This document shows, one piece after another, positions 1-10,500 of a stretch of 64,000 nt of DNA (the stretch's first letter is position 1; the number at the start of each line of letters is the position of its first letter). The notes under the pieces are model-generated. The model saw only the letters and a program-made list of their open reading frames with translations. It made no database searches and was not told where the DNA came from. The position numbers were made by a program, and so were the translations under genes. Source of the stretch: JABDMH01 sp965222645 (GTDB lineage Bacteria > Bacteroidota > Bacteroidia > Chitinophagales > Saprospiraceae); assembly GCA_965222645.1 (NCBI GenBank), contig OZ244968.1, forward strand, positions 4,464,001-4,528,000, read 5' to 3'.

Positions 1-1
1 G

Positions 2-661
2 ACCTTTACGATCGAAGATACGACAGCTCCGGATACGACGGGCTGCAACCTGGGAGACTTAGATGCGACGATAGAATGCTTAGGTCAGGCGGGCAATGAG
101 CAGGCGATTGCAGATTGGCATGCAGCGAACCGGGCTGCGGTGCTGGCGTGTGCGGTGGATGACTGCGACACCTTTGCCCTGACGGATGATTACGATCTAT
201 TGAACTTTGTATCGAGTTGCGGCGGCAATGCCGGCTCAATTACGGTGAACTACACGTTGACGGACAGCTGTGGCAATGGGGTGAGTTTTGCCTCGACCTT
301 TACGATAGAAGATACGACAGCTCCGGATACGACGGGCTGCAACCTGGGAGACTTAGATGCGACGATAGAATGCTTAGGCCAGGCGGGCAATGAGCAGGCG
401 ATTGCCGATTGGCATGCAGCGAACCAGGCAGCGGTGCTGGCGTGTGCGGTGGATGACTGCGACACCTTTGCGCTGACGGATGATTACGATCTATTGAACT
501 TTGTGTCCAGTTGTGGCGGCAATGCCGGCTCAATTACGGTGAACTACACCTTGACGGATAGCTGTGGCAATGGAGTGAGTTTTGCCTCGACCTTTACGAT
601 AGAAGATACGACAGCTCCGGATACGACGGGCTGCAACCTAGCGGACTTGACGCGACGATAG
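2..661 (+). CDS. Repeat adhesin fragment 1 (frame 2, open at window edge)
   Basis: About 220 codons of the 98-residue repeat, open through the left edge and ending at a TAG (659-661) created by a 1-bp deletion near 650, where the usual codons for Leu-Asp-Ala lose one base. The first ATG-like start inside it is at about 140, but that is only an internal codon. The next units continue in frame 1 (about 651-988), where a 124-codon open stretch at 667-1041 has its last part off-frame after a 2-bp deletion near 988. It is not an independent gene. Confidence 0.5.
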   Translation, partial: TFTIEDTTAPDTTGCNLGDLDATIECLGQAGNEQAIADWHAANRAAVLACAVDDCDTFALTDDYDLLNFVSSCGGNAGSITVNYTLTDSCGNGVSFASTFTIEDTTAPDTTGCNLGDLDATIECLGQAGNEQAIADWHAANQAAVLACAVDDCDTFALTDDYDLLNFVSSCGGNAGSITVNYTLTDSCGNGVSFASTFTIEDTTAPDTTGCNLADLTRR

Positions 662-976
662 AATGTTTGGGTCAGGCGGGCAATGAGCAGGCGATTGCAG
701 ATTGGCATGCGGTGAACCGGGCAGCGGTTCTGGCGTGTGCAGTGGATGACTGCGACACATTTGCCCTGACGGATGATTACGATCTATTGAACTTTGTGTC
801 CAGTTGTGGTGGCAATGCCGGCTCGATTACAGTGAACTACACGTTGACCGACAGCTGTGCAAATGCAGTGAGTTTTGCAGCGACCTTTACGATAGAAGAT
901 ACGACAGCCCCGGATACGACGGGTTGCAACCTGGGAGACTTAAGTGCGACGATAGAATGCCTAGGCCAGGCTGGCA

Positions 977-2008
977 ATGAGCAGGCGATTGGATTGGCAT
1001 GCGGCGAACCGGGCAGCGGTGCTGGCGTGTGCGGTGGATGACTGCGACACCTTTGCCCTGACGGATGATTACGATCTATTGAACTTTGTATCGAGTTGTG
1101 GTGGCAATGCCGGCTCAATTACGGTGAACTACACGTTGACGGACAGCTGTGGCAATGGGGTGAGTTTTGCCTCGACCTTTACGATAGAAGATACGACAGC
1201 TCCGGATACGACAGGCTGCAACCTGGGAGACTTGAGTGCAACGATAGAATGCTTAGGCCAGGCGGGCAATGAGCAGGCGATTGCAGATTGGCATGCAGCG
1301 AACCGGGCAGCGGTGCTGGCGTGTGCGGTGGATGACTGCGACACGTTTGCCCTGACGGATGACTACGATCTATTGAACTTTGTATCCAGTTGTGGCGGCA
1401 ATGCCGGCTCAATTACGGTGAACTACACCTTGACGGACAGCTGTGGCAATGGGGTGAGTTTTGCCTCGACCTTTACGATAGAAGATACGACAGCTCCGGA
1501 TACGACGGGCTGCAACCTGGGAGACTTAAGTGCGACGATAGAATGCTTAGGCCAGGCGGGCAATGAGCAGGCGATTGCAGATTGGCATGCGGCGAACCGG
1601 GCAGCGGTGCTGGCGTGTGCGGTAGATGACTGCGACACGTTTGCCCTGACGGATGACTACGACCTATTGAACTTTGTATCGAGTTGCGGTGGCAATGCCG
1701 GCTCAATTACGGTGAACTACACCTTGACGGACAGCTGTGGCAATGGGGTGAGTTTTGCCTCGACCTTTACGATAGAAGATACGACAGCTCCGGATACGAC
1801 GGGCTGCAACCTGGGAGACTTAGATGCGACGATAGAATGCTTAGGCCAGGCGGGCAATGAGCAGGCGATTGCCGATTGGCATGCGGCGAACCGGGCAGCG
1901 GTGCTGGCGTGTGCGGTGGATGACTGCGACACGTTTGCGCTGACGGATGATTACGATCTATTGAACTTTGTATCAGTTGTGGCGGCAATGCCGGCTCAAT
2001 TACGGTGA
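977..2008 (+). CDS. Repeat adhesin fragment 3 (frame 2)
   Basis: This frame carries about three and a third repeat units in true register from about 989 to 1973. It is bounded by a 2-bp deletion near 988 (GCGATTGCAGATTGG becomes GCGATTGGATTGG) and a 1-bp deletion near 1973 (TATCGAGT becomes TATCAGT). The apparent start at 977 lies in the out-of-frame stretch before the true register begins, so it is an artefact of the break. The product would lack a signal peptide and a sorting domain and is unlikely to be functional alone. Confidence 0.45.
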   Translation: MSRRLDWHAANRAAVLACAVDDCDTFALTDDYDLLNFVSSCGGNAGSITVNYTLTDSCGNGVSFASTFTIEDTTAPDTTGCNLGDLSATIECLGQAGNEQAIADWHAANRAAVLACAVDDCDTFALTDDYDLLNFVSSCGGNAGSITVNYTLTDSCGNGVSFASTFTIEDTTAPDTTGCNLGDLSATIECLGQAGNEQAIADWHAANRAAVLACAVDDCDTFALTDDYDLLNFVSSCGGNAGSITVNYTLTDSCGNGVSFASTFTIEDTTAPDTTGCNLGDLDATIECLGQAGNEQAIADWHAANRAAVLACAVDDCDTFALTDDYDLLNFVSVVAAMPAQLR

Positions 2009-2655
2009 ACTACACGTTGACGGACAGCTGTGGCAATGGGGTGAGTTTTGCCTCGACCTTTACGATAGAAGATACGACAGCTCCGGATACGACAGGCTGC
2101 AACCTGGGAGACTTAGATGCGACGATAGAATGCTTAGGCCAGGCGGGCAATGAGCAGGCGATTGCAGATTGGCATGCAGCGAACCGGGCAGCGGTGCTGG
2201 CGTGTGCGGTGGATGACTGCGACACGTTTGCCCTGACGGATGACTACGATCTATTGAACTTTGTATCGAGTTGCGGTGGCAATGCCGGCTCGATTACGGT
2301 GAACTACACCTTGACGGACAGCTGTGGCAATGGGGTGAGTTTTGCCTCGACCTTTACGATAGAAGATACGACAGCTCCGGATACGACAGGCTGCAACCTG
2401 GGAGACTTAGATGCGACGATAGAATGCTTAGGCCAGGCGGGCAATGAGCAGGCGATTGCAGATTGGCATGCGGCGAACCGGGCAGCGGTGCTGGCGTGTG
2501 CGGTAGATGACTGCGACACCTTTGCGCTGACGGATGATTACGATCTGTTGAACTTTGTATCGAGTTGTGGCGGCAACGCCGGCTCAATTACGGTGAACTA
2601 CACGTTGACGGACAGCTGTGGCAATGGGGTAGTTTTGCCTCGACCTTTACGATAG
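2005..2655 (+). CDS. Repeat adhesin fragment 4 (frame 1)
   Basis: Two complete repeat units plus flanks read in register from about 1974 to 2630. The frame is lost by a 1-bp deletion in GGGGTGAGT near 2630. The sequence then resumes in frame 3 for only about 180 bp (2631-2811), until another 1-bp deletion in the CC of GACACCTTTG near 2811. The short frame-3 piece can be read as a small ORF at 2565-2822. These are pieces of one broken gene. Confidence 0.45.
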   Translation: MNYTLTDSCGNGVSFASTFTIEDTTAPDTTGCNLGDLDATIECLGQAGNEQAIADWHAANRAAVLACAVDDCDTFALTDDYDLLNFVSSCGGNAGSITVNYTLTDSCGNGVSFASTFTIEDTTAPDTTGCNLGDLDATIECLGQAGNEQAIADWHAANRAAVLACAVDDCDTFALTDDYDLLNFVSSCGGNAGSITVNYTLTDSCGNGVVLPRPLR

Positions 2656-2839
2656 AAGATACGACAGCTCCGGATACGACGGGCTGCAACCTGGGAGACT
2701 TAGATGCGACGATAGAATGCTTAGGCCAGGCGGGCAATGAGCAGGCGATTGCAGATTGGCATGCAGCGAACCGGGCAGCGGTGCTGGCGTGTGCGGTGGA
2801 TGACTGCGACACTTTGCGCTGACGGATGATTACGATCTA

Positions 2840-4216
2840 TTGAACTTTGTATCGAGTTGTGGCGGCAATGCCGGCTCAATTACGGTGAACTACACGTTGA
2901 CGGACAGCTGTGGCAATGGGGTGAGTTTTGCCTCGACCTTTACGATAGAAGATACGACAGCTCCGGATACGACGGGCTGCAACCTGGGAGACTTAGATGC
3001 AACGATAGAATGCTTAGGCCAGGCGGGCAATGAGCAGGCGATTGCAGATTGGCATGCAGCGAACCGTGCAGCGGTGCTGGCGTGTGCAGTGGATGACTGC
3101 GACACCTTTGCTCTGACGGATGATTACGATCTATTGAACTTTGTATCCAGTTGTGGTGGCAGTGCCGGCTCAATTACGGTGAACTACACGTTGACGGACA
3201 GCTGTGGCAATGGGGTGAGTTTTGCCTCGACCTTTACGATAGAAGATACGACAGCTCCGGATACGACGGGCTGCAACCTGGGAGACTTAGATGCAACGAT
3301 AGAATGCTTAGGCCAGGCGGGCAATGAGCAGGCGATTGCAGATTGGCATGCAGCGAACCGGTCAGCGGTGCTGGCATGTGCGGTGGATGACTGCGACACG
3401 TTTGCCCTGACGGATGACTACGATCTATTGAACTTTGTATCGAGTTGCGGCGGCAACGCCGGCTCAATTACGGTGAACTACATGTTGACGGACAGCTGTG
3501 GCAATGGGGTAGGTTTTGCCTCGACCTTTACGATCGAAGATACGACAGCTGCGGATACGACAGGCTGCAACTTAGGAGACTTGAATGAAACAATAGAATG
3601 CTTAGGCCAGGCGGGCAATGAGCAGGCGATTGCAGATTGGCATGCAGCGAACCGGGCAGCGGTGCTGGCGTGTGCGGTGGATGACTGCGACACGTTTGCG
3701 CTGACGGATGATTACGATCTATTGAACTTTGTATCGAGTTGTGGCGGCAATGCCGGCTCAATTACGGTGAACTACACGTTGACGGACAGCTGTGGCAATG
3801 GGGTTAGTTTTGCCTCGACCTTTACGATAGAAGATACGACAGCTCCGGATACGACAGGCTGCAACCTGGGAGACTTAGATGCAACGATAGAATGCTTAGG
3901 CCAGGCGGGCAATGAGCAGGCGATTGCAGATTGGTATGCGCATGCCCTGACGGCGATGCTATTGAACCGGTCAGCGGTGCTGGCGTGCGCTGTAGATGAC
4001 TGCGACACCTTTGCGCTGACGGACGATTACGATCTATTGAACTTTGTGTCCAGTTGTGGCGGCAATGCCGGCTCAATTACGGTGAACTACACGTTGACGG
4101 ACAGCTGTGGCAATGGGGTGAGTTTTGCATCGACCTTTACGATAGAAGATACGACAGCTCCGGATACGACGGGCTGCAACCTGGGAGACTTAAATGCAAC
4201 GATAGAATGCTGGTAG
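2840..4216 (+). CDS. Repeat adhesin fragment 6 (frame 2), with 21-bp in-frame insertion
   Basis: This is the longest unbroken stretch of the damaged part, in register from about 2812 to 4210, with over four and a half repeat units. One unit near 3524 is more divergent (P to A after IEDTTA, and NETIEC in place of DATIEC). At about 3937-3966 a 21-bp in-frame insertion adds seven residues between the conserved Trp and the Asn-Arg pair. The fragment ends where two extra bases near 4210 create a TAG. Confidence 0.5.
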   Translation: MNFVSSCGGNAGSITVNYTLTDSCGNGVSFASTFTIEDTTAPDTTGCNLGDLDATIECLGQAGNEQAIADWHAANRAAVLACAVDDCDTFALTDDYDLLNFVSSCGGSAGSITVNYTLTDSCGNGVSFASTFTIEDTTAPDTTGCNLGDLDATIECLGQAGNEQAIADWHAANRSAVLACAVDDCDTFALTDDYDLLNFVSSCGGNAGSITVNYMLTDSCGNGVGFASTFTIEDTTAADTTGCNLGDLNETIECLGQAGNEQAIADWHAANRAAVLACAVDDCDTFALTDDYDLLNFVSSCGGNAGSITVNYTLTDSCGNGVSFASTFTIEDTTAPDTTGCNLGDLDATIECLGQAGNEQAIADWYAHALTAMLLNRSAVLACAVDDCDTFALTDDYDLLNFVSSCGGNAGSITVNYTLTDSCGNGVSFASTFTIEDTTAPDTTGCNLGDLNATIECW

Positions 4217-4574
4217 GCCAGGCGGGCAATGAGCAGGCGATTGCAGATTGGCATGCAGCGAACCGGGCAGCGGTGCTGGCGTGTGCAGTGGATGACTGCG
4301 ACACCTTTGCCCTGACGGATGACTACGATCTGTTGAACTTTGTATCCGGTGTTGTGGCGGCAATGGCGGCAATGCCGGCTCAATTACGGTGAACTACACG
4401 TTGACGGACAGCTGTGGCAATGGGGTGAGTTTTGCCTCGACCTTTACGATAGAAGATACGACAGCTCCGGATACGACGGGCTGCAACCTGGGAGACCTGA
4501 GTGCGACGATAGAATGCTTAGGCCTGGCGGGCAATGGCATGCAGCGGTGCTGTGACGAGCGACTATGACCTGGG

Positions 4575-7500
4575 ATGCCGAACCGGGCAGGCGATTGCAG
4601 ATTGGCATGCAGCGAACCGGGCAGCGCAGTGCTGGCGTGTGCAGTGGATGACTGCGACACCTTTGCCCTGACGGATGATTACGATCTGTTGAACTTTGTA
4701 TCCAGTTGTGGCGGCAACGCCGGCTCAATTACGGTGAACTACACCTTGACGGACAGCTGTGGCAATGGGGTGAGTTTTGCCTCGACCTTTACGATAGAAG
4801 ATACGACAGCTCCGGATACGACGGGCTGCAACCTGGGAGACTTAGATGCGACGATAGAATGCTTAGGCCAGGCGGGCAATGAGCAGGCGATTGCAGATTG
4901 GCATGCAGCGAACCGGGCAGCGGTGCTGGCGTGTGCGGTGGATGACTGTGACACCTTTGCCCTGACGGATGACTACGACCTGTTGAACTTTGTATCGAGT
5001 TGTGGCGGCAATGCCGGCTCAATTACGGTGAACTACACGTTGACGGACAGCTGTGGCAATGGGGTGAGTTTTGCCTCGACCTTTACGATAGAAGATACGA
5101 CAGCCCCGGATACGACGGGCTGCAACTTAGGAGACTTAAATGCGACGATAGAATGCTTAGGCCAGGCGGGCAATGAGCAGGCGATTGCCGATTGGCATGC
5201 GGCGAACCGGGCAGCGGTGCTGGCGTGTGCGGTGGATGATTGCGACACCTTCGAGCTGACAGATAATTACGATCTATTGAACTTTGTATCGAGTTGTGGT
5301 GGCAATGCCGGCTCAATTACGGTGAACTACACGTTGACGGACAGCTGTGGCAATGGGGTAAGTTTTGCCTCGACCTTTACGATCGAAGATACGACAGCCC
5401 CGGATACGACGGGCTGCAACCTGGGAGACTTAGATGCAACGATAGAATGCTTAGGCCAGGTGGGCAATGAGCAGGCGATTGCAGATTGGCATGCGTCGAA
5501 CCGGGCAGCTGTGCTTGCGTGCGCTGTAGATGACTGCGACACCTTTGCCCTGACGGATGACTACGATCTACTGAACTTTGTATCGAGTTGTGGTGGCAAT
5601 GCCGGCTCAATTACGGTGAACTACACGTTGACGGACAGCTGTGGCAATGGGGTAAGTTTTGCCTCGACCTTTACGATCGAAGATACGACAGCTCCGGATA
5701 CGACGGGCTGCAACCTGGGAGACTTAGATGCGACTATAGAATGCTTAGGCCAGGTTGGCAATGAGCAGGCGATTGCAGATTGGCATTCGGAGAACCGGGC
5801 AGCAGTGCTGGCATGTGCGGTGGATGACTGCGACACCTTTGCCCTGACGGATGATTACGATCTATTGAACTTTGTATCGAGTTGTGGCGGCAATGCCGGC
5901 TCAATTACGGTGAACTACACGTTGACGGACAGCTGTGGCAATGGGGTAAGTTTTGCCTCGACCTTTACGATAGAAGATACGACAGCTCCGGATACGACGG
6001 GCTGCAACCTGGGAGACTTAGATGCAACGATAGAATGCTTAGGCCAGGCGGGCAATGAGCAGGCGATTGCAGATTGGCATGCAGCGAACCGGGTAGCGGT
6101 GCTGGCGTGTGCGGTGGATGATTGCGACACCTTCGAGCTGACAGATAATTACGATCTATTGAACTTTGTATCGAGTTGTGGCGGTAACGCCGGCTCGATT
6201 ACGGTGAACTACACGTTGACGGACAGCTGTGGCAATGGGGTAAGTTTTGCCTCGACCTTTACGATAGAAGATACAACAGCGCCGGATACGACGGGCTGCA
6301 ACCTGGGAGACTTGGATGCGACAATAGAATGCTTAGGCCAGGCAGGCAATGAGCAGGCGATTGCAGATTGGCATGCAGCGAACCGGGCAGCGGTGCTGGC
6401 ATGTGCGGTGGATGATTGCGATACCTTTGCCCTGACGGATGACTACGATCTATTGAACTTTGTATCGAGTTGTGGCGGCAACGCCGGCTCGATTACGGTG
6501 AACTACACGTTGACGGACAGCTGTGGCAATGGGGTGAGTTTTGCCTCGACCTTTACGATAGAAGATACGACAGCTCCGGATACGACGGGCTGCAACTTAG
6601 GAGATTTGAATGCGGTGGCTGAATGTTTTGGAGCAGAAGCAAATGAAGCCCTCATGGAAGTGTGGCATCAATCCAATCTTCAAATACTCCAGTCATGTGT
6701 CATTGAGCAATGTGACTCCTTACTTATCTCGGATGACTTTGACCTGAATAACTTTGTGGTCACCTGTGGACAGAATGCAGGGTACCTCACTGTAAATTAT
6801 GTGCTCAACGACTATTGTGGGAATTCATCGGGTTTTTCAGCAACGCTGACGATTGAGGATACAAATCCGCCGGTAGTTATCAATTGCGATATTACTCAAC
6901 TAAATGATTCAATAGAGTGCCTGGGCACTATTGCCAATGAGCAAGCAATACGGAGTTGGAATCAAAGTAATATTGATTACCTCACCAATTGTGCGACTGA
7001 CGATTGCAATGATGTCCTGGTCACAAGCGACCTGGATCTTGCAAATTTTGTTGAAGATTGCAGCCCAAATACTGGTTCGCTAGTGGCCATGTACACGATT
7101 AGTGATGGCTGCGGCTACTCAACCACACTGAGCGGCAGTATTGTGATCTATGACCTGACACCGCCTCATGCAATAGAATGTGTGGAAGATATCACGATAG
7201 ATTTCTATCAGTCTCCTGATCCGGATTCGATAGGTTGGCCAAACTATAGGGACATTTGTGATCCGGATATTTCAGTAACCTATCAGGATGATAGTTTGGG
7301 ATTTGAGGAGCCTTGCGACGATTTCCGGTATATAATTAGATCATTCTTCGCCACAGATAACTGCGGAAATACGGACAGTTCTTGTGTGCAAACAATAAAG
7401 ATTGAATGTTGTGATCTTGAAGAATTTGCATTCCCTGGAGATACGACGATTTATTGCGGTGATTCTATTCCTACTGAAAAAGATATTTACGCTAAATATC

Positions 7501-10500
7501 CGGGACTAGACTTAAAGATTAATACTACCTCTCATGACGGTTCTTGTCAAGACTTGTATTTCAGAGTTATCGAGGTGGAAGATCAATGTTCTCATGAATA
7601 CACAATTACTGTTCTTGACACGACTTCGCCTGAGCTGTATGTGACGCCAAATGACACCTTTATTTATTGTGGTGATCCATTGCCCGAGCCTACTTATGAA
7701 GTGTCAGACAATTGTACAGAGGTAGAAGTGACCTTCGAAGAAAAAATAGGAGAATGTGAATGTGGTCAAATCATTGAATGGACCTGGACTGCAAAAGACG
7801 CATGCTACAATATGACGTCGATCACCCGTTACATAGAGATTAGAGATACTGTACCACCGGTAATTGAGGTGGCTTCAGAAGACATGTCAGGTCTGACAGA
7901 AGGCGATACCATGTATGTTTATGGTTGCGGCATGCCGCAAGTAAATATGAACGATTTTAGTGCGACGGATGACTGTTGTACAACGCAAGATTCTACTTAT
8001 GACCGGTTTGTTTCGTTCAAGCGATGTGATATTCATGGGTACGATCAGCTATGGGAATGTGGGATTATATCCAAGGACCTGTGTGGTAACGAATCCCGGT
8101 TTGTCTTCTATGTAGCTCAAATTGATACTACACCCCCCACTATTCTGAATGTACCGGAAGATGTAACTCTGGCTTGTGATGATACGATTCCACCGGTACC
8201 ATCAGATGTAACCTCAATTGATGATTGTCAGACGGAGACAAGGCCCGAATTTGAGGAAATAATCGAGATCGATTCGATTGACTCGACCAGGGTGACAATT
8301 ACAAGAAGGTGGTTTATTTATGATAATTGTGAAAACTTTACAGAAGCGATTCAGAAGATCACGATGTGTGGCAATCCGGAGAATCCCGACACTATTATCA
8401 AATCGTCGATTACCGGACTGATTTGGAATGACGCGAACAGGGATGGAATCCGGGATCAGGAAGAATCCTTAATGGATTCGGTACCGTTGAGTCTATTTGC
8501 TGTAGATGACTTGGGCAATTCAACACTTCTTGATGTCACGACAAGTGGAATTGTTACGCATGGTCAATATCAGTTCAACCAACTTACACCCGGAAAGTAT
8601 AAAATAGAAATATCGCTTCCCGATTCGCTATTGCTAACTCAAAGTAACGTTGGAGACGAGGGTACGGATAGCGATTATAATGAAAATTCGTATGCTACAG
8701 ATATCATCGATTTGGATTCTGTGGATGTCAGCCTGGATGCAGGTGTAATAGTAAAGGTAGAAGCTCCAGTATTGTCAGGCATAATGGGAGTGATCTGGGA
8801 AGACGCCGATTCTAATGGTATCAGGGACCCTGAAGAGATCTTACTTGACTCTATCTTAGTAAATCTTCTCGAAGTCGTATCAGACGGAATGGAGGTGCAA
8901 ATTGATCAACATCTAACATCGACAGAAACCAAAGGAAAGTACTCGTTCGATGGACTAGAACTTGGTCATTATCGAATAGAGGTAATATTGCCCGATTCAA
9001 CCAGATTTACTCAATTCGGAATTGGAGATGAGAGCACGGACAGTGATGTAAATTCTGAAACCGGAAAATCTGATATCATTCAACTCGGTGAAGAAATGTC
9101 TCTGGTGGATGCTGGTCTGGTGCGGGTGATCACTGACACAACAAGTCAGGAACTGGTCTTGCATTGTGCTCCAGATGTAACCACTACATGTCGCTATGAT
9201 CTGGTCGAGGAGCCAACATGGGAATATTCTTGTGATGTGAGCCTCAGCTACCTTGATCAAAATGAACTGGATTCCTGTGGATTGGGACAAATCTTCAGAA
9301 CGTGGACAGCAACGGCATGTGACGGTCAAGTTAGGGAATGTGCTCAAGTAATAACAGTCATTGATACCACACCTCCGGTATTTGATACATGCAGTTCGTA
9401 TCATTTTATCACTTGTGGTGATTCGATAGGATTAGATACGCTAGACATTAGCGATCTGTGCGAAGGTGCCACTTATGTGACTTTTGAGGACACAATCATA
9501 GTTGACTCTTGCAACACAACCATAACGACCCGGACGTGGACTGCATGGGATTGCGCGGGTAACACAGCGACATGTGAGCAGAAAATAGTGTATACAGATA
9601 CCATTGTACCCCAAATAGTGTGTCCAGCTGATACATCGGTTCAGTGCTGGACTGATTCGATAAGTTCCATGGCAGATGCCTTTGATAACTGTGATATCGC
9701 ACCCGTTGTAAGCTTCGAGGATGAACTACAACTTGATTCATGTGGACAAGGAAGAATTATAAGAACCTGGTCTGCAACGGATTGCATTGGTAATGTGGCA
9801 TCTTGTATCCAAACCATTACGGTGGCAGATACGATGAGTCCCGTAATCATTTGTCCTCCGGATACTACCGTCAGTTGCCGCGTCGAGGAATTATCCTTTA
9901 TGGTAATCGTAGAAGATAATTGCGATCCTGACCCAACTTTTAACTATGTGGATGTAGTAGAGTTGGATTCTTGTGGTCTGGGAATCATTGAGAGAAACTG
10001 GACTGCAACGGACTGCTCAGGAAATACTTCTATCTGTGTGCAGAGAATTACGGTCGTGGATACGATAGCACCAACCGCTAAATTTTCCACAGACACCACC
10101 CTAAGTTGTGAAGCCTTAGCTAACTACATGACCCCGGAGATCCCGATCATCGACAATTGCGATCCAAATCCATCAGTGACATATTCAGATAGTGTGTTAA
10201 GCAATGACTGCAATGGACCGGCATTGTCAAGGACCTGGACGGTAAGAGATTGTGCTGGCAACAGTGCATCCCATGTTCAAATCATTAGTGTAATGGATAC
10301 CTTCGCCCCGGTCCTTGTAGCTGGGACTTGTCCTGCCGATACTATATTGATCTTCGGAGAATCTCTGGAAGAAAAAGTACCAGAGTATGTGGACAATTGC
10401 TCGCCAGCAGTAGATATATCCTTCCGGGATGATTCCATTGGATTTAGCGAAAATTGTAAATCAGGTACGATCCTGAGAACATTCTTTGCTGAAGATCAAT

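Larger units (their letters stand above)
1..4631 (+). pseudogene. Broken 5' part of giant T9SS repeat adhesin gene (5' end outside window)
   Basis: The window opens inside the gene: frame 2 is open from base 2. The protein is a tandem array of 98-residue units, but the reading frame is broken eight times: 1-bp deletion near 650, 2-bp deletion near 988, 1-bp deletions near 1973, 2630 and 2811, 2-bp insertion near 4210, 11-bp net insertion near 4346, and a scrambled 51-bp-longer junction at about 4541-4631 carrying an in-frame TGA at 4566. Between breaks every unit reads perfectly in one frame, so this is one gene interrupted, not several genes. Ribosomal genes elsewhere in the window are intact, so errors are not general. 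Either the consensus of the repeats is wrong or the upstream part has decayed; the sequence alone cannot decide. Confidence 0.75.
1..6640 (+). repeat. Array of 23 near-identical 294-bp coding repeats
   Basis: Copies of the ACCTTTACGAT...GAAGATAC start begin at 2, 296, 590, 883, 1175, 1469, 1763, 2056, 2350, 2643, 2936, 3230, 3524, 3818, 4133, 4440, 4785, 5079, 5373, 5667, 5961, 6255 and 6549. The spacing is exactly 294 except where indels lie. Each unit codes 98 residues with six Cys (the contexts LAC, DDC, SSC, DSC, TGC and IEC). Copies differ at only a few positions. One unit is about 55% G+C by hand count, against about 43% in a 60-bp sample of the gene at 7201-7260. Two degenerate units follow at about 6640-7190. 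Confidence 0.97.

Noticed and set aside
4575..4632. True start of the giant gene at 4575
   Set aside because: The first 19 codons are repeat DNA read in the wrong frame, without a signal peptide, and the in-register repeats clearly continue upstream.
620..4635. Programmed frameshifting or phase variation as the cause of the breaks
   Set aside because: The indels fall at different places in the unit and not at one slippery tract, so no single mechanism of this kind explains them.
6..6130. Many minus-strand and off-frame ORFs of 60-110 codons repeating every 294 bp
   Set aside because: They are shadows of the coding repeat. They recur at the same phase in every unit, have no start context, and their Pro/Ser-rich translation is the antisense of the Cys-rich repeat.
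1..6640. CRISPR array
   Set aside because: The units are 294 bp, contiguous, coding and without unique spacers between short repeats.
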